This document shows, piece after piece, positions 36,392 through 47,632 of a DNA stretch of 64,000 nt; the first letter of the stretch is position 1; every line of letters starts with the position of its first letter. Under the pieces are notes generated by a model. That model searched no databases. It worked only from the letters and a program-made list of their open reading frames with translations, and was not told where the DNA came from. The position numbers and the translations under genes were made by a program. This DNA comes from Pseudomonas sp. KU26590 (GTDB lineage: Bacteria > Pseudomonadota > Gammaproteobacteria > Pseudomonadales > Pseudomonadaceae): contig NZ_CP110644.1 of assembly GCF_026153515.1 (NCBI RefSeq), forward strand, positions 6,115,443 to 6,179,442. Direction: 5' to 3'.

Positions 36392-38011
36392 TTAGCGGGC
36401 GGCGGCGAGTTCCTGTTGGATACTGCCGACAGTACGAGGCCAAGGTTTACCAGCCTGAATCTTCTCTGGCAAGGCCTTGATAGCGGTCAGTGCCGCAGTG
36501 CGGTCAGCGAAGCTGCCGTACGTCACCACGAACAGAGGCTTGCCCTGCAGGGTTTTCTTGAAGTAACGGTATTCGCCGCCTTGTTCTTTCACGTAGCTTT
36601 GAGCGGTGGCTTCAGAGCTGGTGCCGAGGATCTGCACCACGTAGTGCGTCGGTGCCTGGCCTGCGTACCAACCACTGCCCGCAGCCCCGGACGCTGCGGC
36701 TGCCGGCTTGGCAGCCGCTGCCGGAGCAGGTTTAGCGGTGGCCACCTGAGTCGGCGCTGGCGCAGGTTTTGCGGCAGGGGCCGGAGCAGGCGCTGGCTTG
36801 GCAGCCGGGGCCGGACGCGGTGCCGGAACCGGCTGCTGAGCCATGGTTGGAGCAGGACTTGCCGTCGCGCCCGCCGGTGGCGCAGTGGTCGTTACGGTCG
36901 GTGGCTGCAGTGCTTGATTGGCCGCAGGGCCGCCATCTTCGCCATCGCCTTCACCCGAGCCCGCCGCTTCAGCCAGTGGCGCGCGCGTGGCGGGTTGTGA
37001 GCCGTTCATCGGCAACGGCATTGGTTGCGAGTTACCGGCGAACTCGATGGCCGGGCCACCGTTGTTCGATTGTTGCGCAGGCGCCTGGCCCTGACCCAAA
37101 GGCAGTTGAGCCTGAGAGTTGGCTGGCGCAGTGGCGGGAGCGTTGCTGCGGCCTGGAATCAGCCACGCCGCGAGAACGGCTGCGACAACCACCCCACCCA
37201 AAGCCAACACGTGTTTCTTAGGCATCTTGAACCCCATACTTGGACGCTTGACCGCAGAGCGGCTGGCAATCATGGCTTCGATCATCGAATCGCGCGCGAC
37301 CTGATTGATCGCGCCTGGCCATCCACCGGACTGCTCGTGGATATCAGTGATCTGAGCGGCGCTGAACAACTCAACACCCTGCCCCGCGCCGTCGAGACGC
37401 TGAGCCAGATACTCACGGGTTTCTTCTTCGGTATACGGCGCCAGCTCGATAACGTGGAAGCGTTCTTCCTCGGTACCGCTCTCGGCGCACAGCTGATCCA
37501 GGCGATCAATGATCGAAGCCTCGCCGAACAGGAAGACATGCGGACGCCCTTCCGGGGTGCCTGCTGCCAATCCCAACAACGCTTCGAGTGCGGATTCGCC
37601 CAGTTGTTCGGCATCGTCCACCAGGATGTAGACTTCCTGACCGGTCAGCGCCAACTGCACGACTTGCGCCAGGATCGGGCGCATTTCCGCCTGAGCGACG
37701 TTCAGCGCCTGGGCAACCTGGCGCAATACGCCCGTGGCATCCCCTGCACCGCGCGCCGACACCACCACGCTCTGCACCGATTGTTTGTTGGTGCTCGCCA
37801 CAAGTGCCTGACGCAGCAGCGTCTTGCCGCTGCCCTGAGGCCCGGTGACGACCAGCAGCAGTTGGCTGTAGCGCGCGAGATGATGCAGCTGACCCAGCAC
37901 GGGCTTGCGCTGCGCCGGGAAAAACTTGAAGCCGGGAACCCGCGTTGCAAAGGGGTCATGACTCAACTGGTAATGACCGAGGAAGGCCTCATCGGCGTGC
38001 AAACTAGTCAT
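36392..38011 (-). CDS. AAA ATPase with C-terminal SPOR domain (DamX-like)
   Basis: 539 residues. An N-terminal ExeA/AAA-type ATPase domain (about 15-245) has Walker A GPQGSGKT (K63) and Walker B VYILVDDAEQL. A single membrane helix lies at about 267-285. A long Pro/Ala/Lys low-complexity linker (about 290-445) precedes a C-terminal SPOR domain (about 450-525, THYVVQILGTSS onwards) that binds peptidoglycan stripped of stem peptides at the septum. The topology is cytoplasmic ATPase, periplasmic SPOR. E. coli DamX has the SPOR part at the same position after aroB. It is the last gene of the pilM-aroB run and probably works in cell division. Confidence 0.9.
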   Translation of the reverse strand: MTSLHADEAFLGHYQLSHDPFATRVPGFKFFPAQRKPVLGQLHHLARYSQLLLVVTGPQGSGKTLLRQALVASTNKQSVQSVVVSARGAGDATGVLRQVAQALNVAQAEMRPILAQVVQLALTGQEVYILVDDAEQLGESALEALLGLAAGTPEGRPHVFLFGEASIIDRLDQLCAESGTEEERFHVIELAPYTEEETREYLAQRLDGAGQGVELFSAAQITDIHEQSGGWPGAINQVARDSMIEAMIASRSAVKRPSMGFKMPKKHVLALGGVVVAAVLAAWLIPGRSNAPATAPANSQAQLPLGQGQAPAQQSNNGGPAIEFAGNSQPMPLPMNGSQPATRAPLAEAAGSGEGDGEDGGPAANQALQPPTVTTTAPPAGATASPAPTMAQQPVPAPRPAPAAKPAPAPAPAAKPAPAPTQVATAKPAPAAAAKPAAAASGAAGSGWYAGQAPTHYVVQILGTSSEATAQSYVKEQGGEYRYFKKTLQGKPLFVVTYGSFADRTAALTAIKALPEKIQAGKPWPRTVGSIQQELAAAR

Positions 38012-38021
38012 GGATTTCTCA

Positions 38022-39125
38022 TTAACCTCTAAGCTGATCCACCAAGGCGCGGTAGTCCGCGACCAGTGTGGCCTGTAGTACTTCTTGTGGATATTCGTCA
38101 GTTACCACTGCTTCACCGATGCGACGCAACAGCACCAGGCGCAAACGACCGTCAATGACCTTTTTGTCCACCGCCATGTGCTCGAGGAAGTGCTCGGGCG
38201 TCATGTCTTGCGGCGGAACCACCGGCAAGCCGGCGCGCTGGAAAATACGAATGCCGCGGTCACGTTCCTGCTCGCTGATCCAGCCCAGACGCGCCGACAT
38301 TTCCAGCGCCATTACCGTGCCTGCCGACACCGCCTCGCCGTGCAGCCACACGCCGTAACCCATGTGGGTTTCGATGGCGTGGCCGAAGGTGTGGCCGAGG
38401 TTCAGCGTGGCACGCACACCAGACTCGCGCTCATCGGCACCGACGACCGCCGCCTTGGCGGCGCACGAGCGCTCGATTGCCGTGGTCAGCGCGACCTGAT
38501 CCAGCCCGCGGAGCTTGTCCACATTCTCTTCGAGCCACGTCAGGAAAGGTTCGTCACAGATCAGGCCGTATTTGATGACCTCGGCAAGACCGGCGGACAG
38601 TTCGCGTTCAGGCAGGGTGTTGAGCGATAACGTGTCGATCAGCACTGCATTGGGCTGATAGAAAGCGCCCACCATGTTTTTGCCCAGCGGGTGATTGATG
38701 CCGGTTTTGCCACCGACCGAGGAATCGACCTGGGAGAGCAGTGTGGTCGGCACTTGAATGAATTCGACGCCGCGCTGGTAACAGGCAGCGGCAAAACCAG
38801 CCATGTCACCGATAACGCCGCCGCCCAGCGCAATCACAGTGGTGCGGCGGTCGTGGCGTGCGGTGAGCAACGCGTCGAAGATGGTTTGCAGGGTTTCCCA
38901 GTTCTTGAAGGCTTCACCGTCGGGTAGCACGATCGGCAAGACGCTGTAACCGGCGAGGGATCGGGTGAGGCGGTCCATGTAGAGCGGCGCAACGGTGGCG
39001 TTGGAGACGATCGCCACCTGTTTTCCCGCAATGTACGGTTTGAGCAGCTCTGGCTGATCCAGCAAGCCTTCGCCGATATGGATCGGGTAGCTGCGTTCGC
39101 CAAGCTCGACCTTAAGTGTCTGCAT
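38022..39125 (-). CDS. aroB: 3-dehydroquinate synthase
   Basis: 367 residues. It converts DAHP to 3-dehydroquinate, the second step of the shikimate pathway, using NAD and a divalent metal. The NAD-binding [19 protein letters not shown], the [12 protein letters not shown] segment and metal-binding histidines in [12 protein letters not shown] and [10 protein letters not shown] are present. The start at 39125 ([18 protein letters not shown]) agrees with homologues; an upstream ATG would add seven residues. It sits between aroK and the damX-like gene, an order conserved in gamma-proteobacteria. Confidence 0.98.
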   Translation of the reverse strand: MQTLKVELGERSYPIHIGEGLLDQPELLKPYIAGKQVAIVSNATVAPLYMDRLTRSLAGYSVLPIVLPDGEAFKNWETLQTIFDALLTARHDRRTTVIALGGGVIGDMAGFAAACYQRGVEFIQVPTTLLSQVDSSVGGKTGINHPLGKNMVGAFYQPNAVLIDTLSLNTLPERELSAGLAEVIKYGLICDEPFLTWLEENVDKLRGLDQVALTTAIERSCAAKAAVVGADERESGVRATLNLGHTFGHAIETHMGYGVWLHGEAVSAGTVMALEMSARLGWISEQERDRGIRIFQRAGLPVVPPQDMTPEHFLEHMAVDKKVIDGRLRLVLLRRIGEAVVTDEYPQEVLQATLVADYRALVDQLRG

Positions 39126-39255
39126 GTGTCCCCACGCTGTTAACAATTAGTTGCCTGTGTGCGTCTGAAAAAACGCCGACACCGGCTATGGCGCAAGGCC
39201 ATGTAGCGACCCCACTTTTTATGGTCGCCGAGGATAGCGCATTTCCGTCTGCGCT

Positions 39256-39774
39256 TTAACGGGGAGGAAGCTCGGCCAGCAGGGCGAGGATGTCGATAAC
39301 CACCATTCGTGGCGGCCGCTCATCGGTTTCGATGATGACATCGGCGATCTCGCGGTACAGCGGATCGCGGATCGCCAGCAGTTCGCGCAGCACGCGCGCC
39401 GGGTCAGCGGTGCGCAACAACGGTCGATTACGATCCCGCGAGGTCCGACCCACTTGCTGCTCAACCGACGCATGCAGATACACCACCCGACCGCCTGCGT
39501 GCAGGGCGCGACGGTTTTCTTCGCGCATGACCGCGCCACCGCCGGTGGCCACGACCACCCCATCCAGTGCGGAGAGTTCGGCGATCATCGCCTGTTCACG
39601 ATCACGAAAACCCGCTTCTCCTTCCTTGTCGAAGATCCAGGGAATATTGGCACCCGTTCGCAGCTCGATTTCCTTGTCGGAATCCTTGAACGGCAGTCGA
39701 AGCTCTTTGGCCAGCAAGCGACCGATGGTGCTTTTACCAGCCCCCATCGGCCCCACAAGAATTAAATTTCGCAC
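39256..39774 (-). CDS. aroK: Shikimate kinase
   Basis: 172 residues. It phosphorylates shikimate at the 3-hydroxyl. The P-loop GPMGAGKST (about 8-16), the DSDKEIE shikimate-binding segment, FRDRE, GGGAV and the lid motif RDRNRPLL are all intact. The start is GTG at 39774, four bases after the pilQ stop, consistent with homologues beginning [15 protein letters not shown]. Translation is probably coupled to pilQ. Confidence 0.97.
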   Translation of the reverse strand: MRNLILVGPMGAGKSTIGRLLAKELRLPFKDSDKEIELRTGANIPWIFDKEGEAGFRDREQAMIAELSALDGVVVATGGGAVMREENRRALHAGGRVVYLHASVEQQVGRTSRDRNRPLLRTADPARVLRELLAIRDPLYREIADVIIETDERPPRMVVIDILALLAELPPR

Positions 39775-39778
39775 AGAA

Positions 39779-41914
39779 TCAACGACTCACAGCAATCGCC
39801 TGGTTATTCATGATACGCGGAGTGAGAAACACCAACAGCTCGGATTTTGACTCCGAAACCACATCGCGCCGGAAAAGGCGGCCAACATACGGCACATCGC
39901 CCAAAAATGGCACCTTGTCGACGACTTTACTCTGCGTATTCGAGAACACGCCACCGATTACGATGGTCTCGCCGTCGGCCACCAGCACCTTGGCGTTGAC
40001 TTCGTTTTTCTTGATCGGCGGTACACCCAGCACGGTGTTCACGTAGTCCGGCTCATCTTTCGTGACCTTGACCTCCATGATGATGCGATTGTCAGGCGTG
40101 ATCTGCGGGGTGACTTCCAGCGACAGCGACGCCTCTTTGAACGACACCGACGTCGCGCCGCTGGAACTCGCCTCCTGATAAGGCACTTCCGTACCTTTCA
40201 GAATTTTCGCGGTTTCCTTGTCCGACGTGACGACCTTTGGCTGCGAGACCACTTCGCCGTTGCCGCTCTTCTCCATGGCCGTCAGCTCAAGATCGAGAAT
40301 CGTATTGTTGGTCAGGAAGCCCAGGCCGATGGACGAGGTGGCGTCAGTCACGCCCATGTCTACGTAGGGACCGTTGGTCGCCGAGGCGCCTGTCACAGTG
40401 CCACTGCCGCCGGTAGTGAAATTGCCCTTGCTGCTCGAACCGCCCCAGCGCACGCCCAGTGACTTGTCGTAATCGACGTTGGCCTCGACGATGCGCGCCT
40501 CGATCATCACTTGGCGCACCGGGATGTCCAGTTGCGACACGATGCGGCGCAGCTCGTCCAGGCGATCCTGGGTCTGGTAGGCAATGATGTTATTGGTGCG
40601 CTCATCGACGGTGATCGAGCCGCGCTCGTCGGTTTTCGATTCAGCGCTGGTCACCGACTGAAACAGCTTGGCGATGTCGGCGGCCTTGGCGTAGTTCACT
40701 TGCAGCAACTCACGACGCAACGGTGCCAGCTCGGCAATCTGCTTCAGTGATTCCAGCTCCTGGCGCTCCCGCGCGGCGATCTCGTCAGCCGGACCGACCA
40801 GCAAAACGTTACCGATCTTGCGCTTGTCCAGGCCCTTGGTCTTGAGCACCAGATCCAGCGCCTGATCCCACGGCACGTTCTGCAGGCGCAAGGTGATGCC
40901 GCCTTGAACGGTGTCGCTCGCCACCAGATTGAGGTTGGTGAAATCAGCGATCAGTTGCAGCACCGAACGCACGTCGATGTCCTGGAAATTCAGCGAAAGC
41001 TTCTCGCCGGTGTAGACCAGTTTTTCCGAGTTACGGCGCTCCTGATCTTCGTTAGTCAGGGGACGCACGCTGATGGTCAGCTTGTTATCAGTTTGATAGG
41101 CCGAGTAGTCGAACGCACCGGAAGGTTCGATGGAAATACTGGCCTTGTCACCCGTGGCGCTGGAATTGACGAACTGCACCGGGGTCGCGAAATCCTTGAC
41201 GTCCAGACGCACGCGCAGGGGTTCAGGCAACTGGGTTTTGGCGAAGTCGACACGAATCTTGCCGCCCTGCTCCTGGATGTCCGGCGCGATGCCGGTGTCG
41301 CTCAGTTCGATGATGACGTTGCCTTCACCCAACTCGCCGCGCTGGAAGTCGACGTTTTTTACCGACCGCGGGCCAGGTGCATAGGAGCGCGCAACAGGTT
41401 TTGACGATTGCGCGGCCGGCACACTCACTCGCGCCGCGCCCATGGCGGTGCTCGGCTGTGAACCCTGGGCCGCCGCAGCGCCCTGGCCCACGACCACGAA
41501 CAGGTTGTTGCCGTCGACACGCGAGCTGTACGGCGCGAGCGTGGTCAGGTTGATGATCACCCGCGTACGATCCTTGGCTTCAACGACCACAACGCTGTGG
41601 GCGTTGCCTGACCCCAAGTCACGGCTCTTGATCGCCAACTGGCTGGTCACACCCGGCAGGTCCAGCGCAATCCGCGCCGGTTGCTCGGTGGTGTAACCGC
41701 GCGGCGCCGCCACCGGACCGTCGAAGGACAGTTTCAATTCGACTCGATCCCCCGGTAATGCGGCAACATCCAGCGTCTTGAGGTTAGCCGCCTGGACAAC
41801 CGGTGAAAGCATCGCCATCCCTAGCGACAGGCCGACAATCGAAAGAATCCTGTTCATGTTCACATTCCACCACTGTGCAGATCCGAAGGTGCTTAGCTTG
41901 CTTGCCGTCTTCAT
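39779..41914 (-). CDS. pilQ: Type IV pilus secretin PilQ
   Basis: 711 residues. Two AMIN domains (about 45-130 and 185-265) bind peptidoglycan, then the secretin N0/N1 domains (about 300-450) and the C-terminal secretin barrel ([21 protein letters not shown] and [14 protein letters not shown]) form the outer-membrane pore for the pilus. The ATG at 41914 overlaps the pilP stop as ATGA and has AAGGA upstream. A second ATG at 41857 begins directly at the signal peptide ([14 protein letters not shown], cleaved after VQA), and matches the start of homologues, so it may be the true start. Confidence 0.96.
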   Translation of the reverse strand: MKTASKLSTFGSAQWWNVNMNRILSIVGLSLGMAMLSPVVQAANLKTLDVAALPGDRVELKLSFDGPVAAPRGYTTEQPARIALDLPGVTSQLAIKSRDLGSGNAHSVVVVEAKDRTRVIINLTTLAPYSSRVDGNNLFVVVGQGAAAAQGSQPSTAMGAARVSVPAAQSSKPVARSYAPGPRSVKNVDFQRGELGEGNVIIELSDTGIAPDIQEQGGKIRVDFAKTQLPEPLRVRLDVKDFATPVQFVNSSATGDKASISIEPSGAFDYSAYQTDNKLTISVRPLTNEDQERRNSEKLVYTGEKLSLNFQDIDVRSVLQLIADFTNLNLVASDTVQGGITLRLQNVPWDQALDLVLKTKGLDKRKIGNVLLVGPADEIAARERQELESLKQIAELAPLRRELLQVNYAKAADIAKLFQSVTSAESKTDERGSITVDERTNNIIAYQTQDRLDELRRIVSQLDIPVRQVMIEARIVEANVDYDKSLGVRWGGSSSKGNFTTGGSGTVTGASATNGPYVDMGVTDATSSIGLGFLTNNTILDLELTAMEKSGNGEVVSQPKVVTSDKETAKILKGTEVPYQEASSSGATSVSFKEASLSLEVTPQITPDNRIIMEVKVTKDEPDYVNTVLGVPPIKKNEVNAKVLVADGETIVIGGVFSNTQSKVVDKVPFLGDVPYVGRLFRRDVVSESKSELLVFLTPRIMNNQAIAVSR

Positions 41915-42438
41915 GAGCGTTCCTTGAGGGAAATACTGAGCGGACGCTCAAGCCACGCCCCCTCTCCATCCGGAACGATTTCCATCACTTGCACCGCCGA
42001 GTCGGTGATCGCCGTAATACGGCCGTCATTGCGCCCCAGATAATCGCCCACTTTCACCCGATGCACGCCACCCGCCCCGCGAAGCAGTGCGAAGGTGCCG
42101 GTTTCATTGCTCAGCGTGCCGACCATTTCGAAGGAGTCGATGTTGAAGCCTTCGAGGAACTGCTTCACCCGCGTCGGATCAGGCTGCACCAGGTGCGAAC
42201 CTTTCGGCCGGTTGACCAGATCGATCTTGATCGGCGGCTGAAACGGACTGCGCAAACTGGCCGCCGCATACGTAAAAGCCTCATACGGCCGGAACTTGGG
42301 CATCGCCTCGATGGTGCCAACCGGCCGCGCACGCACCTCGGCCATGAACTGCTTGAGATCGTCAAATTCATTCGAGCTGTCGCAACCCGCGAGCCCCATC
42401 AGCGTGACGCCGACGCACAACCAACGCATCGCCCTCAT
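41911..42438 (-). CDS. pilP: Type IV pilus assembly lipoprotein PilP
   Basis: 175 residues. The signal MRAMRWLCVGVTLMGLAGC has a lipobox with Cys19, and Asp follows at +2, which fits inner-membrane retention. The C-terminal HR domain (about 85-170) has the small beta-sandwich that binds PilQ, with the TFALLRGAGGVHRVKVGDYLG segment. It links the PilMNO inner-membrane platform to the secretin. It overlaps pilO and pilQ by four bases at each end. Confidence 0.96.
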   Translation of the reverse strand: MRAMRWLCVGVTLMGLAGCDSSNEFDDLKQFMAEVRARPVGTIEAMPKFRPYEAFTYAAASLRSPFQPPIKIDLVNRPKGSHLVQPDPTRVKQFLEGFNIDSFEMVGTLSNETGTFALLRGAGGVHRVKVGDYLGRNDGRITAITDSAVQVMEIVPDGEGAWLERPLSISLKERS

Positions 42439-43082
42439 TTCGCTGGCCCTTTCGTGTCGACGTTCTGAAGACCTTTGTCGTTATAACGATAGGTCTTGGC
42501 AAGGATGCTCATGCGCAGTTTTCCGGGGGACTTGGCGTCCAGCGGTTTGATCTCGAAGTCATGCAGGGTCACGATTCGCGGCAGGCTGGCGACGCCGCTG
42601 GCGAAGGTCGCGAGGTCGTGATAACTACCTGTCACGGTGATCTGGATCGGCAATTCAATATAAAACTGCTGGGCCTCTTCGGGGAGCAGCTTGATTTCCT
42701 CGAACTCCAGGCCACTGCCCAGACCGGTGCGGGTGATGTCTTCAAGCAGGCCGGGGACTTCGGTGTCACTCGGCAACTGCCGCAGCAAGGCGCCGAACGT
42801 GTTTTCCATCTCCACCATCTGGCTTTTGTAGGCCGCGAGGTTGGCAGCCTGATAGGCCTTGTTCGCGAACTGCTCTTTCAGCGCAGTCTCTTCACCACGG
42901 GCCTGATCGAGCTGTGCCTGCATGTCCTGGATATAGAAAAAGTACCCACCGGCCAGCACCAGCGCCAGCAACAGCGCGCCGGCAATGGTCTTGACCGCGG
43001 CGGGCCATGAACCCAGGTTATTGATGTCCAGGTCGTTGATGTCGATCTTTTTCAGGCTAGCGAGCCAATCATTCATGTTCAT
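42435..43082 (-). CDS. pilO: Type IV pilus inner-membrane protein PilO
   Basis: 215 residues. A short cytoplasmic start is followed by one membrane helix (about 32-52, TIAGALLLALVLAGGYFFY), a coiled-coil stretch (about 55-95) and a ferredoxin-like periplasmic domain. It forms heterodimers with PilN that align PilM in the cytoplasm with PilP and PilQ outside. Its ATG overlaps the pilN stop as ATGA. Confidence 0.96.
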   Translation of the reverse strand: MNMNDWLASLKKIDINDLDINNLGSWPAAVKTIAGALLLALVLAGGYFFYIQDMQAQLDQARGEETALKEQFANKAYQAANLAAYKSQMVEMENTFGALLRQLPSDTEVPGLLEDITRTGLGSGLEFEEIKLLPEEAQQFYIELPIQITVTGSYHDLATFASGVASLPRIVTLHDFEIKPLDAKSPGKLRMSILAKTYRYNDKGLQNVDTKGPAK

Positions 43083-43644
43083 GGCTTGACCCCCTCAACG
43101 GCCGGCTGCGTCTGGCGTACCGTCAACTGGAAGGTGTTGGTCTGATCCACGCCTCCCGCAGTATTGGCCTTGACCTCCGTCAGACTCGGCGACTCCAGCC
43201 AGTCGGACGCATCCAGATTGCGCAGCAGATCCGAGACCCGGTTATTGGATTCGGCTGCGCCGGAAATGCTGATCATCTGCCCGGTCATTTTTACGTCGTT
43301 GAAATAGACGCCATCCGGGAGAGTGCGGGCCAACTGGTCGAAGATGCGGCCAATGATCGGCCGGTTGCCCTGCAGGTCCTGAATGATCTTCATCCGTTCC
43401 AGCAATTGTTTGCGCCGCGCCTTCAGCTCGCTGATCTCTTTGATGCGGGCGTCGAGCTGCACGATTTCTGTCTTGATGAACTGACTGCGAGCATTCTGGT
43501 GGGCGATGGCACTGCTCAAATACTGATCAGCCAAAAGAATGGCGCCGATGCCAAGCACCAGCACACCGACCAGCGCGAGGATGAAGCGTTTCTTGCGTTC
43601 CTCGCGCTGCTGTTCACGCCAGGGGAGTAGGTTGATCCGTGCCA

Positions 43645-43645
<1 letters not shown>
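43079..43645 (-). CDS. pilN: Type IV pilus inner-membrane protein PilN
   Basis: 188 residues. The N-terminus MARINLLPWREQQREERKK carries the conserved INLLPWR motif that docks into a groove of PilM. A single membrane helix (about 20-42), a coiled coil and a ferredoxin-like domain follow, parallel to PilO. The ATG at 43645 overlaps the pilM stop by one base (TAATG); an upstream in-frame ATG inside pilM would bury the motif and is rejected. Confidence 0.96.
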
Positions 43646-44736
<1,091 letters not shown>

Positions 44737-44915
44737 TTACGGAAGATTTCTAGTCCAGTGCCACTGTCGGCTGACTTGACAGTAGCGCAAATAACGCTCG
44801 ACGACGAAAAATGCTTATAATGCCCAGCGTTTTTTTCGTGTACCAAAGCTTCAAGGCGTATTCATTTGTAAGTGCCTGCGTCTAACTCATTCTTTTTTCT
44901 GGAAATCCAAAAGCC

Positions 44916-47393
44916 TTGATACGCCTGCTGAAGTTTGTCTGGTGGTCCATCGTCGCGGTCGTCTGCGGGCTGCTGCTCGGTCTGAGCGGCGCCTTTCTCT
45001 ACCTGGCCCCGAACCTGCCCTCGGTTGATGCGCTGCGAAATATCCAGCTGCAGATCCCCCTGCGCGTGTTCAGCAGCGACGGCAAGCTGATCGCAGAGTT
45101 TGGCGAAATGCGCCGTTCTCCCATCCGTTTCGCCGACATTCCGCCCAATTTCATTCATGCCTTGCTGTCTGCCGAAGACGACAACTTCGAAAACCACTAT
45201 GGCGTGGACCCGAGCAGCCTGATGCGCGCAGCCAGCCAACTGGTCAAAAGCGGTCATATTCAGTCCGGCGGCTCAACCATCACCATGCAGGTCGCAAAAA
45301 ACTATTTTCTGACGAGCGAGCGCAGTTTTTCGCGCAAAACCACCGAGATTCTCTTGGCCTTGCAAATCGAGCGCCAACTTACCAAGGACGAGATTCTCGA
45401 GCTGTACGTCAACAAGATCTATCTGGGTAACCGGGCTTACGGCATCGAGGCCGCAGCGCAGGTTTACTACGGCAAGTCCATCCGCGACCTGAGCGTCGCG
45501 CAGATGGCAATGATCGCCGGCCTGCCCAAGGCGCCGTCACGATTCAACCCACTGGCCAACCCGGTGCGCGCCAAAGAGCGCCGCGACTGGATTCTGGGCC
45601 GCATGTTCAAGCTGGGGAAAATCGACCAGAACACCTACCAGACCGCCCTTGTCGAGCCGATCAACGCCAGCTATCACGTTCAGAGCCCTGAAGTGAACGC
45701 GCCGTATATCGCTGAAATGGCACGCGCCGAAATGGTGGGTCGTTATGGCAGCGCAGCCTACACAGAAGGCTTCCGGGTCACCACTACCGTGCCGAGCGGC
45801 TTGCAGGAAGACGCCAACAAGGCGGTGCAGGACGGCTTGATCGAGTACGACCAGCGCCATGGCTATCGCGGGCCTGAAAGCCGATTCCCTGGCCTGACCC
45901 GCGAGGGCTGGGTGCAGGAACTGAGCAAACAGCGTCCGATCAGCGGCCTGGAGCCGGCCATCGTCACTCAGGTCGACAAGACCGGCATCCGTGTACTGAC
46001 CCGTAATGGCGAGAACGAAGAAACCGTCGCCTGGGACAGCATGAAGTGGGCCAAGGCGTTCCTGAACACCAACAGCGTCGGCGCCAGTCCCAAGCAGCCC
46101 GGCGATGTCGCCCATGTCGGCGATCTGGTGCGCTTGCAGCGTCAGCCGGACAACTCGCTGAAGTTCAGCCAGCTTCCGGTGGCGCAGAGCGCGCTGGTTT
46201 CGCTGGACCCGCAGAACGGCGCGATTCGTGCGCTGGTGGGCGGCTTCGCGTTCGAGCAGAGCAACTACAACCGCGCGATGCAGGCCAAGCGTCAGCCGGG
46301 CTCCAGCTTCAAGCCTTTCCTGTATTCGGCAGCGCTGGACAACGGCTACACCGCTGCGAGCCTGGTCAACGACGCGCCGATCGTGTTCGTTGATGAAGCC
46401 ATCGATAAAGTCTGGCGCCCGAAGAACGACACGGGCACCTTCCTGGGTCCGATCCGTCTGCGCGAGGCGCTGTACAAGTCGCGTAACCTGGTGTCGATCC
46501 GCCTCCTGCAAAGCTTGGGCGTGAACACCGCGATCAATTACATCACCCGCTTTGGCTTCAACAAGCAGGACTTGCCGCCTAACCTGTCACTGGCCTTGGG
46601 CACGGCAACCCTGACGCCGATGGAAATCGTCAGCGGCTGGAGTGCGTTTGCCAACGGCGGTTACAAGCTCAGCCCGTACCTCATCCAGAAGATCGAGGAC
46701 CGTGAGGGCAAAACCCTGTTCGTCGCCAATCCACCGACAGTGCCTGCCAACGACCCTAACCCGAAGGCGGTTAGCGAAGCGGCCATCAGCAGCGCATCAA
46801 CCTATGCAGCGCCACAGACCCCGCCGTTGACTGCCAACGTCGTGCCGAATGCGCTGGATGCATCGGGCGCAGCGCCAGCGCCAGTGGTCGCGGAGCGGAT
46901 TGTTGACGGTCGCACGGTCTACATCCTCAACAGCATGCTGCAGGACGTGATCAAACGCGGCACCGGTCGCCGCGCGCTGTCGATGAACCGTCCCGATATC
47001 GCCGGTAAAACCGGTACGACCAACGATTCGAAAGACGCCTGGTTCACCGGCTACAACGCCGATTACGTGACGACGGTCTGGACCGGTTTCGATCAGCCGG
47101 AAAGCCTCGGTCGCCATGAGTTTGGTGGCACGGTCGCGCTGCCGATCTGGATGAAGTACATGAGCGCCGCGCTGAAGGACAAGCCGCCCCACGTTCAAGC
47201 CGAACCGGACGGCATCCTCAGCCTGCGCATCGACCCGGTCAGCGGCCGCTCCGCCACGCCAAGCACGCCGGGTGCGTTCTTCGAGCTGTTCAAGAGCGAA
47301 GACACGCCTCCAAGCGTGAACGAACTCGGCGGCAGCCCGCCCCCAGGCAGCCCGCTGCCGGCAGACGAATCAGCGCCGATCGATTTGTTCTGA
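44916..47393 (+). CDS. ponA: Penicillin-binding protein 1A (transglycosylase/transpeptidase)
   Basis: 825 residues. After an N-terminal anchor helix (about 8-30), the GT51 transglycosylase domain has catalytic Glu87 in AEDDNFENHYG and GGSTITMQVAKN. An OB-like domain and the penicillin-binding transpeptidase follow with S463-S-F-K466, an SRN motif and K698-T-G. It polymerises and cross-links peptidoglycan at the inner membrane. The start is TTG at 44916 (MIRLLKFVWW); no ATG is available before the membrane helix, and the ribosome site is weak. It is divergent from pilM, as in P. aeruginosa. Confidence 0.95.
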   Translation: MIRLLKFVWWSIVAVVCGLLLGLSGAFLYLAPNLPSVDALRNIQLQIPLRVFSSDGKLIAEFGEMRRSPIRFADIPPNFIHALLSAEDDNFENHYGVDPSSLMRAASQLVKSGHIQSGGSTITMQVAKNYFLTSERSFSRKTTEILLALQIERQLTKDEILELYVNKIYLGNRAYGIEAAAQVYYGKSIRDLSVAQMAMIAGLPKAPSRFNPLANPVRAKERRDWILGRMFKLGKIDQNTYQTALVEPINASYHVQSPEVNAPYIAEMARAEMVGRYGSAAYTEGFRVTTTVPSGLQEDANKAVQDGLIEYDQRHGYRGPESRFPGLTREGWVQELSKQRPISGLEPAIVTQVDKTGIRVLTRNGENEETVAWDSMKWAKAFLNTNSVGASPKQPGDVAHVGDLVRLQRQPDNSLKFSQLPVAQSALVSLDPQNGAIRALVGGFAFEQSNYNRAMQAKRQPGSSFKPFLYSAALDNGYTAASLVNDAPIVFVDEAIDKVWRPKNDTGTFLGPIRLREALYKSRNLVSIRLLQSLGVNTAINYITRFGFNKQDLPPNLSLALGTATLTPMEIVSGWSAFANGGYKLSPYLIQKIEDREGKTLFVANPPTVPANDPNPKAVSEAAISSASTYAAPQTPPLTANVVPNALDASGAAPAPVVAERIVDGRTVYILNSMLQDVIKRGTGRRALSMNRPDIAGKTGTTNDSKDAWFTGYNADYVTTVWTGFDQPESLGRHEFGGTVALPIWMKYMSAALKDKPPHVQAEPDGILSLRIDPVSGRSATPSTPGAFFELFKSEDTPPSVNELGGSPPPGSPLPADESAPIDLF

Positions 47394-47446
47394 CTAAGGC
47401 GTAAATCTGCTCTCGGCAACGCCCCTGATTTCAGGGGCGCACCCTC

Positions 47447-47535
47447 TGTAGGAGCCGGCTTGCTGGCGAACCCGGCGAATCAGTGATACAGGCGTCGACT
47501 GACATGGCGGGTTCGCCAGCAAGCCGGCTCCTACA
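47447..47535. repeat. REPIN, family B
   Basis: Inverted arms TGTAGGAGCCGGCTTGCTGG (from 47447) and CCAGCAAGCCGGCTCCTACA (to 47535) flank a short centre that itself is nearly palindromic near the arms (GCGAACCC/GGGTTCGC). It differs from the family A arm in the second half. It lies between the convergent ponA and malic enzyme genes. Confidence 0.93.
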
Positions 47536-47586
47536 GTCGTTCGAGGCAACGTCTAAGCGCCGGCACTCTGCAAAACGAGCACCCAC

Positions 47587-47618
47587 AAAAAAGCCCTGCA
47601 TCTCTGCAGGGCTTTTTT
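47587..47618. terminator. Bidirectional rho-independent terminator (ponA / malic enzyme)
   Basis: AAAAAAGCCCTGCA, a four-base loop, then TGCAGGGCTTTTTT. It is a perfect stem with A and T tails on both sides, 15 bases after the malic enzyme stop, between convergent genes. Confidence 0.93.
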
Positions 47619-47632
47619 ATGTCGCTCAGTTA

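Noticed and set aside
47394..47632. Possible small RNA between ponA and the malic enzyme gene
   Set aside because: The structure seen is explained by a REPIN followed by a bidirectional terminator; no separate promoter is evident.
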